Origin: DATBIS01 sp036556805
GTDB taxonomy: Bacteria > Actinomycetota > UBA4738 > HRBIN12
Length of the DNA stretch: 64,000 bases
NCBI GenBank assembly: GCA_036556805.1
Contig: DATBIS010000116.1
Location: 11,088 to 75,087 of the forward strand
Direction: 5' to 3'
Shown here: one piece after another, positions 23,508 through 31,444 of the stretch
Numbering within the stretch: the stretch's first letter is position 1
Layout: each line of letters starts with the position of its first letter
The notes under the pieces: model-generated
Seen by the model: the letters and a program-made list of their open reading frames with translations, nothing else
What the model was told of the DNA's origin: nothing
Databases searched by the model: none
Position numbers and translations under genes: made by a program

Positions 23508-24773
23508 ATGACCCCCGAGCACGCACACGTGCACGACCACGAGAGCGGCGAGGGGTTGCTGTCGGTGGGCGAGGCACGCGAACGCGTGCTCTCGCAGGTC
23601 CATGTGCTCGCTCCGCTCCAGCTGCCGCTCGTCGAGGCCTACGGCTGCGTGGCGGCCGAGGACGTGGTCGCGGACCGGACGCTCCCCGAGTTCCCCTCCT
23701 CGGCGATGGACGGCTTCGCGGTACGGGCATCCGACGTCGCCGACGCCTCGCCGGCGAACCCGGTCGAGCTGAAGATCGTGGGGCGCGCGCTGATCGGACG
23801 CCGGCCCGAGTCGACCGTCGGAGGCGGTGAGGCCGTGCGCATCGCGACCGGCGCCCCGGTCCCCGGCGGCGCCGACACGATCGTGCCGATCGAGAACAGC
23901 GAGGTCCTCGGCGAGACCGTGCGCTTCGTCGACGGCCCGCCGATCGGCAAGCACGTTCGTCCGGCCGGCGAGGACGTCGAGGAGGGTCAGGTGCTCGTCG
24001 CGGCCGGCAAGCGGCTCGGCTCGCCCGAGCTCGGCCTGCTCGCGAACGCCGGCTTCCCCCATCCGCTCGTGCACCCTCGCCCCCGAGTCGTGGTGCTCTC
24101 CACCGGCGACGAGCTGGTCCCACCCACGGACTCGCCGGAGTTCGGACAGATCCGCGACTCGAACGCCTACACGATCTTCGGCGCGCTCCGCGAGGTCGGT
24201 GCGATCCCGACGCTCGCCGGCATCGTGCGGGACGACGTCGACCAGCTGAAGGAGACGGTGCTGAACTACGTCATCCAAGCGGACGCGTTCATCTCCTCGG
24301 GCGGCGTGTCGGTGGGCGAACGCGACGTCGTGAAGGCCGCGTTCTTCCGCCGCGGGGAGCTCGACTTCTTCAGGGTCGCGATGCAGCCCGGGATGCCGCA
24401 GGGCTTCGGACACATCGAGGGCAAGCCCTACTTCGGCCTTCCCGGCAACCCCGTGAGCGTGTTCGTGTCGTTCGAGGTGTTCATCCGCCCGGCGATCCTC
24501 AAGATGATGGGCCGCACGAACCTGTTCCGGCCCGAGGTCACCGCGACGCTCACGGCCGACGTGAGCGGGCCGCGCGGCAAGATGCAGTTCGCGCGGGTGA
24601 ACGTCGCGCGCTCCGCCGACGGGTGGACGGCCGAGCCGACCGGCGGACGCGGCTCGAACCTGATCTCGACGGTCTCGCGCGCGAACGGGCTCGCGATCAT
24701 CCCACCGGGCGTCGAGACGGCCACCGAGGGCGAGAAGGTGAAGGTCATGCTCTTTCGCTCCTCGGAGGACTGA
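23508..24773 (+). CDS. glp: MoeA/gephyrin-like molybdotransferase (Glp type)
   Basis: 421 aa. Domains: MoeA N-terminal ('FPSSAMDGFAVRASD', 'VRIATGAPVPGGADTIVPIE'), MoCF domain ('VVVLSTGDELVPP', 'ISSGGVSVGERDVVK', 'FGLPGNPVSVFVSFEVF') and C-terminal domain IV. All MoeA active-site motifs are retained, so insertion of molybdate into adenylyl-molybdopterin is possible. In corynebacteria the homologue Glp also binds FtsZ and the membrane receptor GlpR. The gene order here (galU, moeA, moaC, GlpR-like protein) points to the same type. A His/Glu-rich N-terminal tail ('HAHVHDHESGE') is unusual. Confidence 0.88.
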   Translation: MTPEHAHVHDHESGEGLLSVGEARERVLSQVHVLAPLQLPLVEAYGCVAAEDVVADRTLPEFPSSAMDGFAVRASDVADASPANPVELKIVGRALIGRRPESTVGGGEAVRIATGAPVPGGADTIVPIENSEVLGETVRFVDGPPIGKHVRPAGEDVEEGQVLVAAGKRLGSPELGLLANAGFPHPLVHPRPRVVVLSTGDELVPPTDSPEFGQIRDSNAYTIFGALREVGAIPTLAGIVRDDVDQLKETVLNYVIQADAFISSGGVSVGERDVVKAAFFRRGELDFFRVAMQPGMPQGFGHIEGKPYFGLPGNPVSVFVSFEVFIRPAILKMMGRTNLFRPEVTATLTADVSGPRGKMQFARVNVARSADGWTAEPTGGRGSNLISTVSRANGLAIIPPGVETATEGEKVKVMLFRSSED

Positions 24774-24779
24774 GGCGCC

Positions 24780-25274
24780 GTGGCCGACCAGGCGGGGGCC
24801 GACGGCGTCACCCGCATCGTGGAGGTCGGGGCGAAGGCCGAGACCGACCGCGAGGCGACCGCCGAGTGCTGGGTCACGATGACCCCGGAGGCGGTCGCGC
24901 ACCTTTTGTCGGGCACGAAGAAGGGCGACCCGATCGCGACGGCGAAGATCGCCGGCGTCATGGGGGTGAAGCGCACGCCCGACTTGCTCCCGCACTGCCA
25001 TCCGATCCGGGTCACGGGCGCCGACGTGACGATCGAGCCCGACGCGGCAAGCGGCCGGGTGCGCGTGCAGACGACCGTGCGGGCGACCGACCGGACCGGC
25101 GTCGAGATGGAGGCGCTCACGGCCGCGGCCGTCGCGGCACTCTCGCTCTACGACACGGCGAAGGCCTTCGACCGCGCCGCGCGCATCGACGGCCTCCGGC
25201 TGCTCGCGAAGTCCGGCGGCAAGAGCGGCGACTATCGGGCCGCAGTGCCCGGCGAGGACCCCCCGGCTTCGTAG
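24780..25274 (+). CDS. moaC: Cyclic pyranopterin monophosphate synthase MoaC
   Basis: 164 aa. 'VTRIVEVGAKAETDREATAE', 'LLPHCHPIRVTG' (catalytic His pair region), 'GVEMEALTAAAVAALSLYD' and 'KSGGKSGDYRA' are the canonical MoaC motifs. Converts the MoaA product to cyclic pyranopterin monophosphate. GTG 24780 lies 6 bp after the moeA/glp stop. moaA and other pathway genes are not in the window. Confidence 0.94.
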   Translation: MADQAGADGVTRIVEVGAKAETDREATAECWVTMTPEAVAHLLSGTKKGDPIATAKIAGVMGVKRTPDLLPHCHPIRVTGADVTIEPDAASGRVRVQTTVRATDRTGVEMEALTAAAVAALSLYDTAKAFDRAARIDGLRLLAKSGGKSGDYRAAVPGEDPPAS

Positions 25275-25302
25275 GCCGCCCGTCCTACGCCCGAACCGCT
25301 CC

Positions 25303-25335
25303 TTGTGAAAAAGTTCTCGAAATCACATCGATGTG
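25303..25335 (+). promoter_or_regulatory. AT-rich candidate operator upstream of GlpR-like gene
   Basis: The 149-bp gap after moaC is the most AT-rich spot nearby. It holds TTGTGAA-N4-TTCTCGA (25303-25320), an imperfect match to Rex-type TTGTGAA-N4-TTCACAA sites, and a perfect 12-bp palindrome CACATCGATGTG (25324-25335). A 6-bp hairpin (CGTAGG/CCTACG, about 25270-25289) precedes them. Which regulator binds, if any, cannot be told. Confidence 0.3.
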
Positions 25336-25423
25336 CTTCTTCGGCGCAACATGTGGTGCTACGGTCCCTGCCCAGCCTAGATGTAGTGGGCCACCGGGGT
25401 TGGCCGGACTGGAGGCTGGGCGC

Positions 25424-26020
25424 GTGGATTGGCTGCTTCTCGCCGGGTTGGGCATCATGTGGCTCGCGTTCCTCCTGCCGACGGGTCGTCGGCGACACTC
25501 GGAGAAGACGAGCGTGGAGGACTTCGAACGCAGGATGGAGCTCTTGGCGCAGACGGAAGGTCAGGACGGACCCGGCAGGTGGATCGTGACGCCCCGCAAG
25601 GGGGCGCGGTTCGTGGGTCCGACCGAGCGCCGCAGGGCTCGAGCGCGTGAGCGCCGCCGGCGCGTGTTCGTCTTCCTGCTCGAGTCCATCGGCCTTACCT
25701 TCCTGATCGGCGCCGTGCCGCCGCTCCGCGCGTTCTGGATCGGCACCGGCATGTTGGTGGCGTTGCTCGTCGCGTACGTATGGCTGCTCGTCACGATCAA
25801 GCACCGGGCACCGCAACAGCCCCACGAGCGCGTGGCCGCCGCTCGCCGGCCACGCCCGAACGCGAGAGCCCGCGTGGCGGCCGTCGCACAGCGTTACGTC
25901 GCCGAGGGCCACTCGACGTGGGCGCGGCCCACGTTCAACGGGCTCGGGTCGCTCGGGGAGGGCGACACCGTGCACGTGGTCGTGCGGGTCGCCGGGGACG
26001 TCGGCGTCGCTCGCGCCTAG
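25424..26020 (+). CDS. GlpR/SepX-like divisome membrane protein
   Basis: 198 aa from GTG 25424 (GGAGG 9 nt upstream). One N-terminal TM helix ending 'LAFLLPTGRRRHSEK' (TM, then Leu-Pro and Arg cluster), a cytosolic linker ('SVEDFERRMELLAQTEG'), then 'ARERRRRVFVFLLESIGLTF' leading into two closely spaced TM helices (about 85-125) and a basic tail. This layout is that of actinobacterial GlpR/SepX, the membrane receptor of the gephyrin-like Glp. Position two genes after moeA/glp supports it. The family is short on conserved residues, so the call rests on layout plus synteny. Its stop shares one base with the next start. Confidence 0.62.
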   Translation: MDWLLLAGLGIMWLAFLLPTGRRRHSEKTSVEDFERRMELLAQTEGQDGPGRWIVTPRKGARFVGPTERRRARARERRRRVFVFLLESIGLTFLIGAVPPLRAFWIGTGMLVALLVAYVWLLVTIKHRAPQQPHERVAAARRPRPNARARVAAVAQRYVAEGHSTWARPTFNGLGSLGEGDTVHVVVRVAGDVGVARA

Positions 26021-26658
26021 TGTCGTCCGAAGACCTCACCAGTTCCTTCCGCGCTCGCTTCGACGCGAAGGTCGCCGCGCGCGAGCGCGCGCTGCCTGCC
26101 GCCCGCCGGTCGATCCGCGCGAGCGCGAACTCGATCCGCGCGATTCACCGCGGCGAGGCCGATCGGGCACAGGAGCTCATGGCCGCGTCGCGCGCCGCGA
26201 TCGACGAAGGGCTCGCAGCCGTCGTCGACCATCCCGACCTTCGGTTCGCCGGCTACCTGCAGGACGCGCAGAAGGAGTACGCGGAGGCGAGGATCACGTA
26301 CTCGCTCGTCACGGACGAACCGATCCCAGGACCGGAGGACGTCGACGTCGAGGACGCGCCCTATCTGAACGGGATGGCGGAGGCGATCGGCGAGGGGAGG
26401 CGGCACGTCCTGGACCTGCTCCGCCGCCACGACGTGGAGCGGGCAGAACGGATCCTCGACGCGCTCGAGGACCTCTACGGCGTGCTCGCGGCGATGGACT
26501 ATCCCGACGCGATCACGCTGAACCTCCGGCGATCCACCGACGTCGCGCGCGGCCTCATCGAGAAGACCCGCGGTGACCTCTCGATCGCGTTCGTGCAACG
26601 CGACCTCCACGACGCGCTCGAGCGGCACGCGCGCGACCTGCTGGGTGAACGGGGGTGA
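26020..26658 (+). CDS. Translin-family protein
   Basis: 212 aa, all-helical. 'FRARFDAKVAARERALPAAR' with 'RSIRASANSIRAIHRGE', and 'DAQKEYAEARITYSLVTDEP', 'APYLNGMAEAIGEGRRHVLD' match the archaeal/bacterial translin family, related to the eukaryotic nucleic-acid-binding translin/TRAX. The TRAX-type catalytic acidic triad is not obvious. GTG 26020 overlaps the preceding stop by one base, so it is co-translated with the GlpR-like protein. Confidence 0.8.
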   Translation: MSSEDLTSSFRARFDAKVAARERALPAARRSIRASANSIRAIHRGEADRAQELMAASRAAIDEGLAAVVDHPDLRFAGYLQDAQKEYAEARITYSLVTDEPIPGPEDVDVEDAPYLNGMAEAIGEGRRHVLDLLRRHDVERAERILDALEDLYGVLAAMDYPDAITLNLRRSTDVARGLIEKTRGDLSIAFVQRDLHDALERHARDLLGERG

Positions 26659-26687
26659 CGGAGGGCTCTGCTACGCTTCGGGCCCAC

Positions 26688-26764
26688 GGGGGTGTAGCTC
26701 AGCCCGGTAGAGCACTGCCTTCGCACGGCAGGGGTCGTCGGTTCAAATCCGATCACCTCCACCA
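26688..26764 (+). tRNA. tRNA-Ala (anticodon CGC), CCA encoded
   Basis: Full cloverleaf: acceptor GGGGGTG pairs with CACCTCC (one G-T), D-arm 'GCTCAGCCCGGTAGAGC', anticodon stem CTGCC/GGCAG with loop TTCGCAC giving anticodon CGC (reads GCG), T-arm with GTTCAAATC loop, discriminator A, and an encoded 3' CCA. The GCG-reading tRNA fits the high GC codon usage. Confidence 0.95.
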
Positions 26765-26788
26765 CAACTCGTCGTAGCATCTCCGACG

Positions 26789-27976
26789 ATGCTCCGTCGA
26801 TCATTGCCCGCGGCCTCGGCGCTCGCGATCCTGCTGGTCCTCGCGACGCTGCCGCACGCCACCGCGAAGCCGAAGGCGAACGCGCTCGCGCCGACCGGCG
26901 TCACCCTGACCGCCTCCGCCTCCATGATCGAGTTCGGCGCGTCCGTGAAGCTCACGGCCACCACCGACCCGGCGACCTCCGGGGAGACCGTCGAGGTCCG
27001 CGACGCGACCGACGTCGTCGTGGCCTCCGGCGTGACCGGCGCCGCCGGCGCGATCCACGTCGCGCTCGAGCCGGACGCGAACGTGACGTTGCACGCGCAC
27101 TGGCAGGGGCTCGATTCGGCACCGGTCTCGGTGAAGGTGCGCGCGCGCGTGACCGCGCACCTCGCGCCCGTTCGGCTGTTCGACACCGTGCCCGCGACCG
27201 GGCGCGTGCATCCCGTTCGGGCCGGCGAGCCGATCACGGTCGTTCTGCGCCGGGCAGGCAAGAAGGTCGCGACGCGCACCGTCGACATCAAGGCGAACGG
27301 CACGTTCAAGGCGGTCTTCACCGTCTCGCTGCCGGGCACGTATCGGGCCCGCGCGACGTTTTCGGCGGTCGACCTCGCCGCCGGCACGGACACGAGCCCG
27401 CCGAGGAAGACGCCGCTGCCCTCGCTCGAGCAGGGAGACCACGGCGTGTTCGTCCGGCTCCTCGAGGAACGGCTGCGCGACCTGCACTACCACCTCGTGA
27501 AGCTCAACGCGCAGTTCGACGTTCGGACGTCGGACGCGGTGATGGCCTTCCGAAAGGTCCAGGGCATGCCTCGCAACGGGCGCGTGACCGCCTCGACCTG
27601 GCAGCGCCTCGCGAAGCCGAAGAAGCTCCACCCGCGCGGAAGCAAGCACGACTTCCACATCGAGGTGAACCAGTCGAAGCAGGTGCTGTTCACGGTGAAG
27701 GACGGCAAGGTCGACGCGATCATCCACGTCTCGACGGGGAAGCCGTCGACGCCCACGATCGACGGCCACTTCAAGGTCGTGCGCAAGATCGCCGGCTTCA
27801 GCCCGAACCACCTCTACTACCCGAGCTACTTCGACGGGAACCGGGCGATCCACGGCTGGCCCGACGTGCCGACGTACGCGGCGAGCCACGGCTGCGTGCG
27901 CGTGCCGTACTGGACCGCCAAGTGGATCTACGGCCTCGCCACGATCGGCACGAAGGTCATCGTCTACCACGCGTGA
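26789..27976 (+). CDS. Secreted L,D-transpeptidase (YkuD) with peptidoglycan-binding domain
   Basis: 395 aa. Sec signal peptide (residues 1-26, ending 'HATA-KP'), two Ig-like beta domains (about 35-200), a peptidoglycan-binding type-1 domain (about 213-265, 'LEQGDHGVFVRLLEERL', 'MAFRKVQGMPRNGRV'), and a C-terminal YkuD domain (about 280-395) with catalytic Cys369 in 'SHGCVRVPYW' and upstream His in 'GNRAIHGW'. It forms 3-3 cross-links or attaches proteins to peptidoglycan. TAGCAT ends 8 nt before the ATG. Confidence 0.92.
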   Translation: MLRRSLPAASALAILLVLATLPHATAKPKANALAPTGVTLTASASMIEFGASVKLTATTDPATSGETVEVRDATDVVVASGVTGAAGAIHVALEPDANVTLHAHWQGLDSAPVSVKVRARVTAHLAPVRLFDTVPATGRVHPVRAGEPITVVLRRAGKKVATRTVDIKANGTFKAVFTVSLPGTYRARATFSAVDLAAGTDTSPPRKTPLPSLEQGDHGVFVRLLEERLRDLHYHLVKLNAQFDVRTSDAVMAFRKVQGMPRNGRVTASTWQRLAKPKKLHPRGSKHDFHIEVNQSKQVLFTVKDGKVDAIIHVSTGKPSTPTIDGHFKVVRKIAGFSPNHLYYPSYFDGNRAIHGWPDVPTYAASHGCVRVPYWTAKWIYGLATIGTKVIVYHA

Positions 27977-28044
27977 GCGGCCGGTCGTTGCAACCACCCC
28001 CGACCCGGGGGACGATCGGGACACGTGCGGAAGGGAGAACCACC

Positions 28045-28524
28045 ATGAACGGAGACCGGGCGACCGCGATCGAGATCACGTACGCCGGCGTGGCGGGCGC
28101 CGTCGGCGGCCTGGTCGGGATCGCCGGGATCTACGTGGGGAAGTGGTTCAGCTACAGCTACGTGACCCAGGGCGCGCGCGCGACCTTCTACTTCGACGGC
28201 ACCGAGGACTGGACCGGCCAGGTGGCCTTCATCGCCGGCCTCGCGGCGTTCGCGTTCGGCGTCGCGTACGTCCTGCTCTCCGATCCGCAGATCCGCACCC
28301 TCACCGGCTCACTCATGGGCGTGGGAGGCATCTTCCTGCTCGCGATGGCCGCGCTCGCGTTCACCCGTGTCGACGAGGTCATCGGGCCGCACCCGTTCCT
28401 TCCCGGGGTCGAGCCCGGACAGTCCATCCGCATCACGACCGCGGCGGCGGGAGGTCTTTGGATGACGGTCGTGGCCGGCATGGCCGCCGTGTACGGGTCC
28501 TACCTGTCGATCCGGCGGCGCTGA
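28045..28524 (+). CDS. Four-TM hypothetical membrane protein
   Basis: 159 aa from ATG 28045, set by GGGAG about 8 nt upstream. Hydrophobic segments at about 12-33, 58-77, 84-105 and 130-150. The loop 'FSYSYVTQGARATFYFDGTE' between TM1 and TM2 is probably outside. No family recognised. Separate from the flanking genes by 68 and 35 bp. Confidence 0.65.
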   Translation: MNGDRATAIEITYAGVAGAVGGLVGIAGIYVGKWFSYSYVTQGARATFYFDGTEDWTGQVAFIAGLAAFAFGVAYVLLSDPQIRTLTGSLMGVGGIFLLAMAALAFTRVDEVIGPHPFLPGVEPGQSIRITTAAAGGLWMTVVAGMAAVYGSYLSIRRR

Positions 28525-28547
28525 CGGCCGCCGTTCGCTCCCGCCGG

Positions 28548-28553
28548 TAGCCT
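28548..28553 (+). promoter_or_regulatory. Leaderless -10 (TAGCCT) of 28560 gene
   Basis: TAGCCT is followed by exactly 6 nt and ATG 28560; no SD. Confidence 0.5.
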
Positions 28554-28559
28554 CGCGGC

Positions 28560-29762
28560 ATGTGGTGGGAGCGGGAGGGCTTGGAGGTTCGCGACGGTCG
28601 TCTGTCGATCGCCGGGCGCGACGCCGAGGAGATCGCCCGCGAGCACGGCACGCCGATCTACGTCGCCGACGCGGAACGAGTGGCCGATCGAGCACGGGCC
28701 CTCCGCGGTGCGCTGGAGGGCGCGGGCCTCCGTGGGATGGTGAGGCTGGCCCTGAAGGCGCAACGAGAGCCCGAGCTGCTCCGCTTCCTCCGCGGCCGCG
28801 TGCCCTTCCTCGGCATGGACGTGTGCTCGCCCGGTGAGGTGCGGTGGGCGATGGAGCACGGCTGGCCGCCGGCGGAGATCTCGTACACGGGGACGAACGT
28901 GAGCGAACGCGACCTCGACGTGATCCTGGATGCCGGGGTGCACATGAACGTGGACCTCCTCACGCAGATCGACCGCGTGGGGAGGCGCCGGCGGGGCGGC
29001 GTGATCGGCCTGCGAGTGAACCCGCGCATCGGCGCCGGCGGCGTCGACACGCTGTACTCGGGCGTCCGTCCCACGAAGTTCGGTGTGTTCGCGGAGCAGA
29101 TCCCCGAGGCGCTCGGGCGGGCGAGGAGCCACGGGCTCGAGGTCGACACCGTGCACGTCCACGTCGGGGACGGCTACCTCGACGACGGGCTGCCGCGCTT
29201 CGAGGAGGCGGTGCGTCGCACGGCGGCCATGACCGGGGAGCTCCTCGCGGCAGGTTGTCCGATCGCGGAGGTGAACGTCGGCGGGGGGCTCGGCGTCCCG
29301 CAGCGCGAGGGTGAGCGTCCGCTGAATCTCGTGGCGTGGGCCGCGATGCTCGCCGAGCACCTCGGTCCGTTCGGCGTCACGGTCGCCACCGAGCCGGGCG
29401 ACTTCCTCGCGAAGGACGCCGTCGTGCACCTCGCCGAGGTGGTCTCGGTCGAAGATCGCGAGGGCGTGCGCTTCGTGGGCCTCGACACCGGCTGGAGCGC
29501 CATGGGGGAGCACTTCATCTACGGGTCGCCGGTGCATTTCGTGCTGTGTCGCGACGCGAACGGGCCGCCCGGGGCTCGCGTGACGTTCGCCGGCAACATC
29601 AACGAGGGCGACGATCTGTTCGCGGAGGATTTCCCGTTCCCGGCCGTCGCGGAGGGCGACGTCGTCGCGGCGCTCGGCGTCGGGAGCTACAACGCCTCGA
29701 TCGCGAGCGAGCACTGCCTGCGGCCGCCCGCAAGGACGCTCGTGCTCAGCGAGCGGATCTGA
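28560..29762 (+). CDS. PLP-dependent decarboxylase, LysA-like (fold type III), substrate uncertain
   Basis: 400 aa. PLP-barrel: Lys of 'VRLALKAQREPELLRFL', 'GMDVCSPGEVRWAMEHG', 'VDTVHVHVGDGYLDDG' (in place of the usual HHIGS), 'VNVGGGLGVP', and phosphate-binding 'VATEPGDFLAKDA'. In diaminopimelate decarboxylases the C-terminal half has C-E-S-x-D; here the corresponding stretch is 'NINEGDDLFAED', with no Cys, so the substrate is probably not meso-diaminopimelate. It could decarboxylate another diamino acid or act as a racemase. It stands alone between a membrane protein and a convergent propeller gene. Confidence 0.75.
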   Translation: MWWEREGLEVRDGRLSIAGRDAEEIAREHGTPIYVADAERVADRARALRGALEGAGLRGMVRLALKAQREPELLRFLRGRVPFLGMDVCSPGEVRWAMEHGWPPAEISYTGTNVSERDLDVILDAGVHMNVDLLTQIDRVGRRRRGGVIGLRVNPRIGAGGVDTLYSGVRPTKFGVFAEQIPEALGRARSHGLEVDTVHVHVGDGYLDDGLPRFEEAVRRTAAMTGELLAAGCPIAEVNVGGGLGVPQREGERPLNLVAWAAMLAEHLGPFGVTVATEPGDFLAKDAVVHLAEVVSVEDREGVRFVGLDTGWSAMGEHFIYGSPVHFVLCRDANGPPGARVTFAGNINEGDDLFAEDFPFPAVAEGDVVAALGVGSYNASIASEHCLRPPARTLVLSERI

Positions 29763-29768
29763 CCGGGG

Positions 29769-31346
29769 CTAGGCGAACCGGACCACGAAGACGGCGCGCG
29801 CCGACTCCCAGCCGACCACCTCGAACGTGAGGACGAGGTTCCGGCACGTGCCGGCCCAGGATCCGTCGGTCTTCCACACGATGTGCTCGCGGCCGTTGCC
29901 GGTGAAGTGCGCGTTCAGGTCGGCCGCCTGCGGATCGCCGAGGGTGATCGAGGGGTCGTTGCAGCTCACCTGCTGCGTGGTTCGCGTCGAGGCGGCGAGC
30001 GGGGTCGCCGCCGACCGGGAAAGCTTCGTGCGCTTCAGGACCGAGGCCGGCCCGTAGGCGAGCGTGACGGGAAGGGAGCTGCCGGCGTGCTGGAGTTCGG
30101 GGTCCGCGAGGGGGCCCTGCACGCCGAGGAACACGACGTACCCGTGCGTGATCCCGGACGCGTTCCCGGCGCCGTCGGTCGCGCTCACGGTGAAGCTGTG
30201 CGGCCCGAGGCTCGCGTCGAGCGACGCGCCGCTCGGCACCGTGCCGGCGCAGCTCGCGAGGCCCGACCCGCCCTCGTCCGCACACGTGTACTGCGCGACC
30301 GGGGCGTCGCCGAGCACGAACCACGCGCCGTCGGAGGGCGTCGAAAGGTCGATCACCGGCGGCGTGTCGTCGGTGACGATCGAGAGCCGCCCGACGCGGT
30401 TGCCCGCCTGCTCGGTGAACCACACGCCGTCCGGCCCGGCCGCGATGCCGAAAGGCTGCGAGACGGCGTTCGGCAGGGGGTACTCCGTGAAGGCCCCGTC
30501 GGTCGTGATCCGCCCGATCATGTTCCCGCCGTTCTCGGTGAACCAGAGCGCGCCATCGGGGCCGAGCGCGATGCCGATCGGGTTGCCCGGTGCGGGGAGC
30601 GGAAAGGTCGTGATCGTCGCCATGTCGGGCGTGATCGAGGCGATCGCCTGGCCGCTTCGCTGCGTGAACCAGAGGTTGCCGTCGGGGCCGGCCGCGATCC
30701 CCGAGAGGAGCCGTCCGGCCGGCGTCACCGGCGCTTCGGTGATGGTCCCGTCCATCGAGATGCGCCCGACGCGGTTGCCCGCTTGCTCGGTGAACCACAT
30801 CGCGCCGTCGGGTCCGGCCGCGATCCCGTACGGCCCACTGGGCGTCGACGGGATCGCGTACTCGGTGAACGCGCCGTCGACCGTGACGCGGCCGATCATC
30901 CCGCCCGCCTGCTCGGTGAACCAGAGCGCGCCGTCGGGGCCGGCCGCGATCCCGGCGGGCTGGCTCGCGGCCGTCGGCACCGCGAACTCGGTGATGGCGC
31001 CCGCCGGGGTGACGCGACCGATCTGGCTCGCCGATCGTTCGGTGAACCAGAGATTGCCATCCGGCCCGGACGTGATCCAGAAGGGCTGCGCGGCGGCCGT
31101 CGGAAGCGGGTACTCCGTGATCGTCCCGTCGGCGGCTACGCGGCCGACGGCATTCGACGTGCGCTCCGTGAACCAGAACGCCCCGTCGGACCCCTGCGTG
31201 ATGCCCTGCGGCAGGCTTGCGGCCGCCGGGATCGCGAACTCGGTGATATCGCCGAGGGCGGCGGACGCGCTCGGCATGAGGCCGAACGCGATCGCGGCCG
31301 AGAGGGCTGCGATGGAAAAGATCCGGAGAGGGGGTCGACTCCGCAC
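29769..31346 (-). CDS. Secreted beta-propeller protein, virginiamycin-B-lyase-like repeats, PxKF-like C-terminus
   Basis: 525 aa. Signal peptide (1-29, 'SASA-A'). Seven repeats of about 42 residues follow (30-335), each with 'GPDGxLWFTE...G.I.RI...G.xTEY..P', the Vgb propeller blade. Then come a 'PPVIDLSTPSDGAWFVLGD' Ig-like segment with a Cys pair and a C-terminal PxKF-like domain. The propeller contains no histidine at all, whereas virginiamycin B lyase uses catalytic His residues, so it is most likely a binding or structural protein rather than a streptogramin lyase. It lies convergent with the decarboxylase gene (6-bp gap). Confidence 0.82.
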   Translation of the reverse strand: MRSRPPLRIFSIAALSAAIAFGLMPSASAALGDITEFAIPAAASLPQGITQGSDGAFWFTERTSNAVGRVAADGTITEYPLPTAAAQPFWITSGPDGNLWFTERSASQIGRVTPAGAITEFAVPTAASQPAGIAAGPDGALWFTEQAGGMIGRVTVDGAFTEYAIPSTPSGPYGIAAGPDGAMWFTEQAGNRVGRISMDGTITEAPVTPAGRLLSGIAAGPDGNLWFTQRSGQAIASITPDMATITTFPLPAPGNPIGIALGPDGALWFTENGGNMIGRITTDGAFTEYPLPNAVSQPFGIAAGPDGVWFTEQAGNRVGRLSIVTDDTPPVIDLSTPSDGAWFVLGDAPVAQYTCADEGGSGLASCAGTVPSGASLDASLGPHSFTVSATDGAGNASGITHGYVVFLGVQGPLADPELQHAGSSLPVTLAYGPASVLKRTKLSRSAATPLAASTRTTQQVSCNDPSITLGDPQAADLNAHFTGNGREHIVWKTDGSWAGTCRNLVLTFEVVGWESARAVFVVRFA

Positions 31347-31444
31347 GAATCAGGTATCGGTCGGTACCCGATTCGGGGAGATGGACCGAACGGTCATTCG
31401 TAGCTAGGCCATGCGACGCAGGTCGACGGTATGCTCCGCGCCTG

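Noticed and set aside
25303..25320. True Rex (redox-sensing repressor) site
   Set aside because: The left half TTGTGAA is perfect but the right half TTCTCGA departs from TTCACAA at several positions; kept only as a weak candidate.
29769..31346. Streptogramin (virginiamycin B) lyase resistance gene
   Set aside because: Blade repeats match but the propeller has no histidine and the protein is secreted; catalytic function is not supported.
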